From the NCBI GenBank assembly GCA_040360365.1, contig CP136412.1: DNA of 64,000 bases. One strand, written 5' to 3'. This document shows positions 56,126 to 64,000 of this stretch, piece after piece. Position numbers and translations under genes: made by a program. The stretch is from Arcanobacterium_A hippocoleae_A. Its GTDB lineage: Bacteria; Actinomycetota; Actinomycetes; Actinomycetales; Actinomycetaceae. Numbering within the stretch: position 1 is the stretch's first letter; each line of letters starts with the position of its first letter. The notes under the pieces were generated by a model. The model searched no databases, was not told the origin of the DNA, and saw nothing but the letters and a program-made list of their open reading frames with translations.

Positions 56126-56450
56126 TTACTTAACTGGTGGCAAAATCAATCCGATTTTACGTAACTGGTGGCGAATGGTCTGTACGGTTACGTAAGTGAT
56201 GGCGAAATCCGTATTTTTTAACGTAACTGGCGGCGAAATGTACGGTTTTGATTCCCGACGGGAGAGCCGTCGTTCCTTAAGTCTATGACCAGCAGAAACA
56301 CAAACGCTTCCGACGGGAATAACCCCAGCCGGAGTTCTTGCCGCCGCTTACGTAACGAAAATAAGTTCCAGCTACCAGTTACGTAATGAAATCGACTTCT
56401 CGCCATCACTTACGTAACGAAACAAGCTCCCGCCGCCAGTTGCGTGAAGC
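56126..56450. repeat. Dispersed palindromic repeat, copy B
   Basis: Four forward units of the type TACGTAACTGGCGGCGAAAT (near 56127, 56157, 56188 and 56220) precede a core, and four inverted units follow it (near 56340, 56371, 56400 and 56430). The core carries CGACGGGAGAGCCGTCG (a small hairpin) and GACCAGCAGAAACACAAACG. The core is clearly the same as in copy A at 22195-22290. The element is a large imperfect palindrome of about 325 bases with no transposase. Confidence 0.8.
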
Positions 56451-56652
56451 GAACATATCCGTGCCGCGTGAGCGCATTTTCTATCCGTTTTTAACTCCCC
56501 GTACATGAAATGTCCCGCACACGAAATAATGCCGGAAGCTGCTAATTAACACATAAAATCGGAAAGTGCGTGCAGAAAGCGAGTGCGTGCGCCGCTCCTG
56601 ATTCATAATCCCAGCTCCCCCCGCTGCCCGCTGGATGCGGTTAAATAGGGAT

Positions 56653-57330
56653 ATGGCGATACAGAAAACACCGTTGGTATTAGTTACAGGCTTCGAACCT
56701 TTTGGCGGTGAGAGGGAAAACGCTAGTTGGGAGGCGGTGAAAGTACTGCAGAAAGTACTGTGTGAGCGAATCGGTAATAAGGATAGCGGATTAGTGACCG
56801 CGCGTCTGCCAGTAGAATTTGTCGGCGGACCGGCAGCGCTGCGTGCTGCGATAGCGAAATATCAGCCCAGTGCAGTGGTATGCGTGGGTGAAGCCGGAGG
56901 GCGTTCCGTCGTGACTCCAGAACGCTTCGGAAGAAATCTGGCAGACGCGCGAATTCCGGATAATTCAGGTGCACAGCCGCGCGGGCAAACTCTTGACGGA
57001 GGAGATGAACGAATTTTAGCTCGCGTTAATGTGGATGCGCTTGCAGCCGAAATTGCGGCGAATCAAGTTCCGGTGGAAGTCTCTGAAGACGCAGGTACAT
57101 ATGTGTGCAATGCGGTCCTGCGAGCGTTAATACGGGATTTTAGCGGACCGGGTGTGTTCATCCATATCCCGGCGCTGCGCAGAAAAGGGCGTGCGCACAT
57201 CGGTGATGAGACTGATTCACTTACAGCTTCGCGCGATGTATCCGGCGGCAATCAAAAATCTGAATTAACATTCGCAGATATTGCCCGGATGCTCGAAACT
57301 GCAATCAACTTTCTCCGGATACAGCTCTGA
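56653..57330 (+). CDS. pcp: Pyroglutamyl-peptidase I
   Basis: Removes N-terminal pyroglutamate from peptides. The catalytic triad is visible: Glu in AVVCVGEAGGRS, Cys in DAGTYVCNAVL, His in GVFIHIPAL. LVTGFEPFGGERENASWEA at the start is the family signature. About 225 residues, cytoplasmic. The start is 56653 or an ATG at 56635; ribosome sites are weak for both. Confidence 0.95.
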   Translation: MAIQKTPLVLVTGFEPFGGERENASWEAVKVLQKVLCERIGNKDSGLVTARLPVEFVGGPAALRAAIAKYQPSAVVCVGEAGGRSVVTPERFGRNLADARIPDNSGAQPRGQTLDGGDERILARVNVDALAAEIAANQVPVEVSEDAGTYVCNAVLRALIRDFSGPGVFIHIPALRRKGRAHIGDETDSLTASRDVSGGNQKSELTFADIARMLETAINFLRIQL

Positions 57331-57353
57331 AAAACGGCAGGGAATAATCAGAT

Positions 57354-57500
57354 TTGAGTGTAAGCTTGCAGTTAAATACACACAAAGATGTGAGAAGAGA
57401 TATATTCGAAAGCAAACAATTTGCAATTATGGCGGAGGGTATCCTGCGGCTTGGACAAGAATTGATGTGTATTGATGATAATAAATATCGCAATTTCTAA
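57354..57500 (+). CDS. Possible small protein ahead of the membrane gene
   Basis: 48 codons from a TTG with AGGGAA upstream, reading with plausible coding character (THKDVRRDIFESKQFAIMAE, GILRLGQELMCIDDNKYRNF) and ending in TAA. The following membrane-protein frame at 57519 is in the same phase, so this could be the N-terminus of that protein cut by a stop, or a separate small gene. Not recognised. Confidence 0.35.
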   Translation: MSVSLQLNTHKDVRRDIFESKQFAIMAEGILRLGQELMCIDDNKYRNF

Positions 57501-57518
57501 TTCCTGAAGATTTTTCGG

Positions 57519-57946
57519 ATGGGCAGAATAGGATTGGTGAGAAAAGAAATGCTTCAAATGATATCGTTTGCGGGCGGAATGGTGCTTGCGGTTATTTCCG
57601 CTTTCCGTGCAGATTTGAGTACTTTATATCTTTTTGGGATGATAACTTTCCTGTTGATTATGTGGTTTGAATCCCCGGAAGATTCAGCGAAAGTTTCAAA
57701 ACACATTCAACATCCGGCAGCAGAATATTGTTTCGCTGGTACTGCTTCTTATTTGGGGAACAATCCTGTTCATCCCGCTGATGCAGCTTCCGGCTGAAAT
57801 CATGAATCCGCTCGCGCAGACCGGAATTAATGTGCCTTGGTATCGTGCTGTTTCGTGGTGGAACCTGGGCGGCGCCTTTTGTTTATCTCCTCTTATGGAT
57901 GATTACCTGGCTGCTGATTGCGCTGAATCTGAAAGAGAAAAATTAG
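57519..57946 (+). pseudogene. Four-helix membrane protein with two frame breaks
   Basis: Helices MVLAVISAF..., LFGMITFLLIMW, IVSLVLLLIWGTILFIPLM and, after a second break, FVYLLLWMITWLLIALNLKEK can be joined by removing one T at TTT 57666-57668 and one at TTTT 57877-57880. Both shifts are of the opposite sign to nearly all others in the window. Together with the in-frame TAA just upstream, this may be real decay of a nonessential gene. The family is not recognised; a start at 57549 with GAGAAAAGAA is also possible. Confidence 0.5.
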
Positions 57947-58185
57947 AAATTTTGCAGAGGATGCATTTATCGCGGGAAGGGCGGAGTTCGCTGCCGGGAA
58001 ATAGGGTTTGCTGATTTTCCTGAGGCTGGTTTCGGCTCTGAGAGTTAATTAAATCATGATTATCGCGGTGCAGCTATCGTGCGTTTTATATCGAATGATA
58101 GCTGCGCCATTTTGCCGGTAGAATGGGAGCGCTGCTTGCTGGTTGCAGCAAAACTAACCGAAAAATAACACCGACGGAAAGGAAT

Positions 58186-58772
58186 GTGGTGCACACAATT
58201 TTTGGACTAGGTAATCCTGGGCCGGAATATGCTCAGACACGGCACAATATCGGTCAGGCGGTGGTCGGTGAGATTGTGCGCCGCACAGGAACTTCACTTT
58301 CGGCACATAAACCATCAAATACGCAGGCAGCCTCACTGCGTATTGGGCTTGCGCCAGGAAATCCTGGTGAACAAGTTATTATTGGGATTAGTAACGGATT
58401 CATGAACACTTCAGGCGGACCGGTAAATTCACTGCTGAACTACTTTGGCGGGGCAGCGGAAAATCTTATTGTGATTCACGACGATTTAGATCTCCTTTCG
58501 GCGAATTAAAGCTGAAACGCGGCGGCGGCGAAGGCGGGCATAATGGGCTGAAGTCTATCTCGAAATCGCTTGGTACAAAAGAATATATTCGAATGCGTTT
58601 CGGGATTGGGCGCCCGCCGGGGCGGCAAAATCCGGCGGACTTCGTACTTGGAAAATTTAATGCCGCCGAAAATAAAGAACTCCCATTATTGATCAGCGAA
58701 GCAGCAGATGCCGTCGAAGAAGTGCTTACACTTGGACTGGAAAAAGCACAGATGCGCCTGCATACAAAGTAA
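58186..58772 (+). CDS. pth: Peptidyl-tRNA hydrolase (frame broken once)
   Basis: Recycles peptidyl-tRNA. Sequence marks are FGLGNPGPEYAQTRHNIGQ (catalytic His in RHN), GFMNTSGGPVNSLLNYF (MN-SG motif), IVIHDDLDLPFGELKLKRGGGEGGHNGLKS and YIRMRFGIGRP. The start is GTG at 58186 with AAAGGA. The break is at about 58494-58498; one added C gives DLPFGELK. Directly upstream of mfd, a common arrangement. Essential in bacteria, so the break is most likely a consensus error. Confidence 0.94.
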
Positions 58773-58919
58773 CTTTAATTATTAATCCCGAACCGGCGGC
58801 AAAACATCGATATCCTAAGACCGCTTGACGCTTCAACGGTTTAATAGTTCAGCGGTTCGACGCAAAATTTACATATTTCGCGCTATTAAATATTTTGCTG
58901 CAATTCTAAAGGAGCTCTT

Positions 58920-61900
58920 TTGGATCTCACCCCAATTCTTGATTCTGCTGATTTTGCTGAACTTTCCAAATTTCGCACAGTGCACGAGCTTGAGATAGAT
59001 ATTCCACGCGGTGCTGCCAGTTTTCTGATTGCACAATTGCTGCGTACGGAAAATACTGCGAGCCGTAATACAATCGGGGAAAATGCCAAAGCCGATTTTA
59101 AAGCCGACGGTGATAGCGCAGCCAGCAGCTTTGCACAGACACTGCAGGTAGTTGTAACCGCGTCTGAATACGAAGCGGAAGAACTCGCGGTACTCTTGAA
59201 AAACTTCATCCCCGAAAGCGGCATTGCCGTCTTCCCGGCGTGGGAAACGCTTCCGCATGAGCGGCTCTCACCACGTGCTGATACCGTCGCCCGGCGCCTG
59301 CAAATACTTCGCCGGCTCGCACACCCCGAAGAATTCGCACCGCTGTATGTGCTGCTCATGCCGGTGCGCGCACTGCTGCAGCCAATCGCTGCGAACCTTG
59401 GGCAGCTGCAGCCAGTGCGCCTTGCCGTCGGTGACTTCTGCGATCTGCAAGAACTTCAAGGAGCACTGACAAATGCGGCATATACCCGCGTAGATATGGT
59501 TGAATCACGCGGAGAATTCGCGGTTCGCGGCGGAATAATCGATATTTTCCCTCCGACGGAGCAGCATCCGGTGCGTGTGGAATTTTTGGCGACGAAGTAG
59601 AAGAAATTCGCGCCTTTGCGATTTCAGATCAGCGTTCACTCGACACTGCAGAATCACTCTATGCGCCGCCGTGCCGTGAAATTTTACTGACAAAAGCTGT
59701 GCGCTCCCGGGCAGCAAAAGCGTTGAACCAGCTTCCAGGCATAGCTGAAATGCTGGAAAAAATCGCATCCGGGGCGGCGGTAGAAGGGATGGAATCACTG
59801 ATGCCGCTGCTGGCGGAACAAATGGTTTCGGTGATATGTGAATTGCCGGCCGGCTCGCGTTTAATACTGCTTGAACCGGAGCGGATTGCGGCACATGCCC
59901 AGTCTCTAGAGCAAACCACTGCTGAATTTCTTGCTGCAGCCTGGTCTAATGCGGCAGCCGGCGGTGAAATTCCGGTGAATGTGAATCAAGCTTCGTTTGC
60001 TTCGCTGCGGGAGACACGTGAATTTGCAGCCAGCCGCAAGATTTCCTGGTGGAAAATCGGCGGATTTGCAAATGAAGAAACGATTCGTTCCGGGATTCGC
60101 GAACCAAAAACTTTGCTGGAAATACGGATGAAGCTTTCATCTGCCTGCAGCAGCAAATCCGTGACGGATGGCGGATTGTACTTGCAGCTGACTCAATGGG
60201 GCTGGCCCGGCGGCTGCACGAGCAACTTTCTGAAGCTGATATTCCGGCACGGATTGTCAACGAGTTTGCAAGCGGCAGTAACAGCAGCATCCGAAAAAAT
60301 CAGAAAGCAGCAATCGAGCCGTCCGTCGTGCATATTATCGTGCTTCCATTAAAGACGGGATTTGTATCTGATGCGCAAAAATTCGCCCTGGTTTCTGCAC
60401 ACGATTTACTTTCACGGGTCCGGAGAAACGGTATTGCGGGTGAAAAACAGGCAATGCCGAAGCGGCGGAAGAAAGCCGTCGATCCGCTCACTCTGAAACC
60501 GGGAGACTTTGTAGTGCATGAACGTCACGGTGTGGCGCAATTTGTGAAGCTGGTAAAACGTCAGGTTGGCGGGACAAACGGGACGACACGCGAATATATG
60601 CTGCTTGAGTATGCGCCGAGTAAACGCGGAGGAGCACGCGATCAACTTTGGGTGCCAACCGATCAGCTCTATCTTGTCTCGAAATACTCTGGGGAGACGC
60701 GCCGTCGTTAAATAAAATGGGCGGATCCGACTGGGCAAAAACGAAAGCAAAAGCTCGTGCGGCAGTGAAAGAAATCGCGCGCGAGCTGATTCGGCTTTAT
60801 GCAAAACGGCGAGCCGCCCGCGGGCACGCATTCGGATCGGACACCCCATGGCAACGTGAACTAGAAGACGCTTTTGAATACATCGAAACTCCCGATCAAC
60901 TCCACACGATTGAAGAAGTCAAACGGGATATGGAATCACTGGAGCCAATGGATCGGCTGATTTCAGGGGATGTGGGGTACGGCAAAACGGAAATTGCTGT
61001 GCGTGCCGCTTTTAAGGCAATTCAAGATGGGAAGCAGGTGGCGGTGCTGGTGCCGACCACGCTTCTTGTACAGCAGCATCTGGAAACATTCCGAGAACGC
61101 TATGCCGGATTCCCGGTAGTCGTCGAGGGGTTGAGCCGATTCCAAACACGAAAAGAATCTGACACGATAAAAGACGGCGTGACTAAAGGGAAGATCGATA
61201 TTGTTATCGGCACGCATAAACTGATTACCGGTGATGTGCGGTTCAAAGATCTGGGACTTGTGATTATCGACGAAGAACAGCGTTTCGGTGTGGAACACAA
61301 GGAAACCTTGAAACAACTATATCCGACGGTAGATGTGCTTGCGATGAGTGCGACCCCGATTCCGCGCACGCTCGAAATGGCTGTTACCGGGATTCGGCAG
61401 ATGTCTACGCTTGCTACGCCGCCGGAAGAACGGCACCCGATTCTCACCTATGTGGGAGTGCAGGATTCAAAGCAAATCAGTGCAGCGATTAAACGCGAAC
61501 TATTGCGTGATGGGCAAGTGTTTTATATCCACAACCGCACACAGACGATCAGCAAAGTCGCAGCTGGATTAGCGGACCTTGTGCCGGAAGCGCGTGTCGG
61601 CATAGCACATGGCAAGATGAGTGAGAGTCAGCTTGAGCAGGTGATTAATCAGTTTTGGGAAAAAGAAATTGATGTTCTTGTGTGCACCACAATCGTGGAA
61701 ACCGGACTCGATATTTCCAATGCGAACACGTTAATTGTGGAGGATGCGCAAAAACTGGGGCTTTCACAGTTGCATCAGCTGCGCGGACGGGTCGGGCGCG
61801 GGCGTGAACGGGCATACGCCTACTTCCTGTATCCGCCAGAAAAAGTAATGACTGAAACCGCTATTGAACGGCTGCGCACTATTGCGGCGCACACTGAATT

Positions 61901-62549
61901 GGGTGCTGGAATTCAAGTAGCGATGAAAGATCTTGAGATTCGCGGAGCCGGCAACTTGCTGGGAGGTGAACAGTCTGGGCATATTGCGGGTGTGGGATTC
62001 GATTTGTATATTCGGATGGTTTCCGAAGCCGTCGCAAAAATGACCGGCAAAGCACCAGATGACAGCGAGGAGAAAATCGAGATTCGTATTGAGCTGCCGG
62101 TAGATGCTTATGTGCCGCAAGGGTGGGTGGCTTCGGAGCGGCTGCGGTTGGAGATTTACACGAAGATTTCTGGAAGCGCCGCCGAAGCGGAACGCGAAGA
62201 TATCCGTGCCGAGCTGATTGATCGCTACGGCAGTATCCCGCCGGAAGTAGAACGGCTTTTCCGTCTCGCACGTTTGCGGGAGCTTGCCGGAAAAGTTGGG
62301 CTGGCAGAAATTTCGGTGATGGGGAGAAATATTCGTTTTGCTCCAGCGGAGCTTTCAGATTTTCGGCAGGTACGGTTGAAACGGTTGTATCCGCGGGCGA
62401 TTTTAAAACCTGCTGTCCGCGCAGTTCTCCTGCCGCTGCCGGAAGGGGAGCTTGGGCGCATGGACGGCGCGGGCGGCGGAGAGCTGACCAACGAAGCAAT
62501 GTTTGAATACGTTGAGCAGTTCATTCACGCCATAATTGTGGCAAACTGA
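58920..62549 (+). CDS. mfd: Transcription-repair coupling factor Mfd (frame broken three times)
   Basis: Removes stalled RNA polymerase and recruits UvrA. The order of domains is complete: UvrB-like N-terminus (VVTASEYEAEELAVLL; FPAWETLPHERLSP), the CarD-like polymerase-interacting domain (KPGDFVVHERHGVAQFVKL), translocase motifs GDVGYGKTEIAVRAAFKA, VIIDEEQRFGV, SATPIPRTLEMA, TTIVETGLDISNAN and RGRVGRGRERAYAYF, and the C-terminal D7 region. The start is a TTG behind AAAGGAG. Breaks are at T5 59583-59587 (VEFFGDEVEE), GGG 60092-60094 (RSGDSRTKNFAGNTDEAF) and GGGG 60691-60694 (YSGGDAPSLNKMGGSDW); each needs one extra base. Repaired length is about 1,210. Confidence 0.93.
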
Positions 62550-62939
62550 ATGTGAAAGTTAAGTACGATTTCGAAAGTTAAATGCGATGCCGCGGGGAAC
62601 TGGCGATTTTCCGGTGCCTAATTTCGGCGGAAGATAGTTTGCCTGGTTTTCGACCCGCCGTGCTGCTGCGGATATTTGAGTTTTTGCGTGTTTAGAAAGT
62701 GATAATCAGCTGTTTTGGTTGCGCCGGCTTTGTGACTGCCGGGGTATCTGCGAGAATTAACATGTTGTAAAGTCTTGAAAATGCACGCTTTAGTGGCAGT
62801 TTCGGCGCAAGTTTCAATCTCGTGTCTTAGAAATGCAAATATTTCGAAGCTGCGGTTTTCAACTTCTGAAATATCGCAGCCTTCGTATTTTGTACTTTGT
62901 GATTTTAGGGCGCGCACAATCCAAATTAGGATCTAAAAA
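62550..62939. other. 390-base gap between mfd and lysS
   Basis: No gene or clear hairpin. The AGGA eight bases before 62940 is the lysS ribosome site. Confidence 0.5.
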
Positions 62940-64000
62940 ATGAATCAGAATCTCGAATCGAAATCCGAAGTTTTTGGCGACGACGCTCCAGAGCAGATTC
63001 AGGTGCGCCGGGCGAAGCGTGAAAAGCTGCTTGCTGATGGTTTCGAAGCATACCCGGCGCAGCTGCCGATTACTTCAACTATTGCGCAAGTGCGGGAAAA
63101 GTATGAAAGCGTAGCGCCGGGTGAAGAGCTGGCAGACGAAGTCGGAATTGCTGGGCGGGTGATGTTTATGCGTCCGTCGGGAAAGATTGCATTCACGGTT
63201 TTGCAATCGGGCGACGGCACTCGGGTGCAAGTTATTTTCTCTCTCGCAAATGTGGGCGCAGAATCTTTGGCATATTTGAAAGCAAATGTTGATCTTGGCG
63301 ATCATATATTTGTTGAAGGGCATATTGGTGCTTCAAAACGCGGAGAACTTTCGGTGTTTGCACATTCGTGGCAAATGGCGGCAAAAGCAATTCGTCCGCT
63401 GCCAAAGACTTTCACCACTGCCGACGGCGAAGAGATGAGCTTGAGTGAAGAGACGCGCGTGCGTGCGCGGCATCTTGATTTGATTACGCGCCAAGGCGCC
63501 CGTGATATGATTCGGATTCGGGCAAAAATGATGCGCTCAATTCGCAAGACTTTCGAAGATCGTGAGTTTATCGAGATTGAGACACCGATTTTGCAGACTT
63601 TGCATGGCGGTGCGGCAGCTCGCCCTTTTACCACGCATATCAACGCTTATGATGAAGATTTGTATCTGCGGATTGCAACCGAGCTTTATCTCAAACGCGC
63701 CGTAGTCGGCGGTGTAGAGCGCGTTTACGAAATTGGTAAGAATTTCCGTAACGAAGGCGCTGATTCTTCACATTCGCCAGAGTTTTCCGCAATGGAAGCA
63801 TATCAGGCTTATGCCACCTACGATACGATGGCAAAGCTGACTAAAGATTTGATTCAAAATGCAGCGATGGACATTTTCGGTACCACTACCGTAACTCTCG
63901 CCGACGGCACCGAGTACGATTTGGGCGGAGAATGGGACGAAATCTGCCTTTATGATTCGCTTTCGGCGGCGCTGGGAGAAGAAATTACGGTGGAAACTCC
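62940..64000 (+). CDS. lysS: Lysyl-tRNA synthetase, class II, 3' end outside window
   Basis: Open from an ATG at 62940 to the end of the window (about 353 codons). An N-terminal OB-fold anticodon domain (VGIAGRVMFMRPSGKIAFTVLQSGDGTRVQVI) is followed by class II motif 1 (FEDREFIEIETPIL) and motif 2 (GVERVYEIGKNFRNEGADSSHSPEFSAMEAY), with HGGAAARPFTTHINAYDEDLYLRIATELYLKR between them. This is the LysU/LysS-type, not the class I enzyme. TTAGGA precedes the start. Confidence 0.96.
   Translation, partial: MNQNLESKSEVFGDDAPEQIQVRRAKREKLLADGFEAYPAQLPITSTIAQVREKYESVAPGEELADEVGIAGRVMFMRPSGKIAFTVLQSGDGTRVQVIFSLANVGAESLAYLKANVDLGDHIFVEGHIGASKRGELSVFAHSWQMAAKAIRPLPKTFTTADGEEMSLSEETRVRARHLDLITRQGARDMIRIRAKMMRSIRKTFEDREFIEIETPILQTLHGGAAARPFTTHINAYDEDLYLRIATELYLKRAVVGGVERVYEIGKNFRNEGADSSHSPEFSAMEAYQAYATYDTMAKLTKDLIQNAAMDIFGTTTVTLADGTEYDLGGEWDEICLYDSLSAALGEEITVET

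Larger units (their letters stand above)
55615..56652. other. 1-kb non-coding region with terminator, tandem repeat and palindromic repeat B
   Basis: Between the HTH protein and pcp. Contains the features listed separately. I found no further gene; frames at 56218-56409 are products of the repeat. Confidence 0.6.

Noticed and set aside
14537..57500. Idea that TAA is read through or reassigned, since three frames continue in phase past a TAA (15068, 31798, 57498)
   Set aside because: TAA ends many intact genes here (panC, panD, eno, pth) at normal lengths, and the UAA-anticodon tRNA reads UUA, not the stop. The three cases are better treated separately.
2330..60694. Programmed ribosomal frameshifting as the cause of the many breaks
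   Set aside because: No common slippery heptamer or downstream structure, and the affected genes are not ones known for programmed shifts; homopolymer base loss explains them uniformly.
1..64000. CRISPR array
   Set aside because: No regularly spaced direct repeats of suitable length; the tandem repeats found have periods of 9-18 bases and no spacers.
1..64000. Possible over-representation of CCGTCG as an uptake or Chi-like word
   Set aside because: It appears frequent by eye on both strands, but I could not count it against composition, and it falls mostly in ordinary coding sequence.

Overview
The window looks like a chromosomal stretch from a low-to-mid GC actinomycete, probably near the Actinomycetaceae. 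The evidence is gene content and order, not a database match. It has the actinobacterial runs eno-divIC-DUF501-ppx and greA-mca-hlyIII-uppS, a mycothiol conjugate amidase (mca), paired bacterial PH-domain proteins next to DUF3180, a DUF2520 protein before panC, and an IdeR/DtxR-type iron box. No rRNA and no CRISPR array were seen.

Layout: 1-8.4 kb holds a folate/pantothenate block (folP end, a folB-folK fusion, DUF3180, two PH-domain proteins, DUF2520, panC, panD, a HAD-like protein). 8.5-12.1 kb is a reverse-strand binding-protein-dependent ABC importer of the Fe(III)/thiamine type. 12.5-17.2 kb holds glpT, a broken secreted-protein gene with a small membrane protein, and an OmpR-type two-component pair. 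17.4-21.9 kb is eno-divIC-DUF501-ppx. 22-24 kb has a palindromic repeat and nhaA. A tRNA with a UAA anticodon is at 24.3 kb, followed by a glycerophosphodiesterase, an MFS transporter and a transposase remnant. 27.9-32.4 kb is a self-contained locus: a small secreted peptide, a NarL-type kinase and regulator, and a convergent ABC exporter with small membrane proteins. Similar TCGAT-N4-ATCGA palindromes lie at both outer ends. 32.6-45.5 kb is mostly housekeeping. 45.5-47.2 kb is an accessory insert with a toxin-antitoxin pair, bounded by a second copy of the ychF 3' end. 47.8-55.0 kb is an operon behind an iron box: ECF transporter (Trep_Strep S subunit, T, two ATPases), two siderophore-type ABC half-transporters and a TetR regulator. 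55.4-64 kb holds a HTH protein, a second, larger copy of the palindromic repeat, pcp, a disrupted membrane protein, pth, mfd and the start of lysS.

A dominant property of the sequence is frame breakage. About two dozen genes or gene parts, many of them essential (ispH, ychF, pth, greA, mfd), are split by one-base shifts. Nearly every one is repaired by adding a single base to a homopolymer. I read these as consensus deletion errors and annotate each such gene as one full-length CDS. A few disruptions do not fit that pattern (an in-frame TAA in a secreted protein, two shifts of the opposite sign in a membrane protein, the transposase remnant) and may be real decay.

The two most system-like regions are the mirrored peptide/two-component/ABC-exporter locus and the iron-box ECF plus ABC operon.
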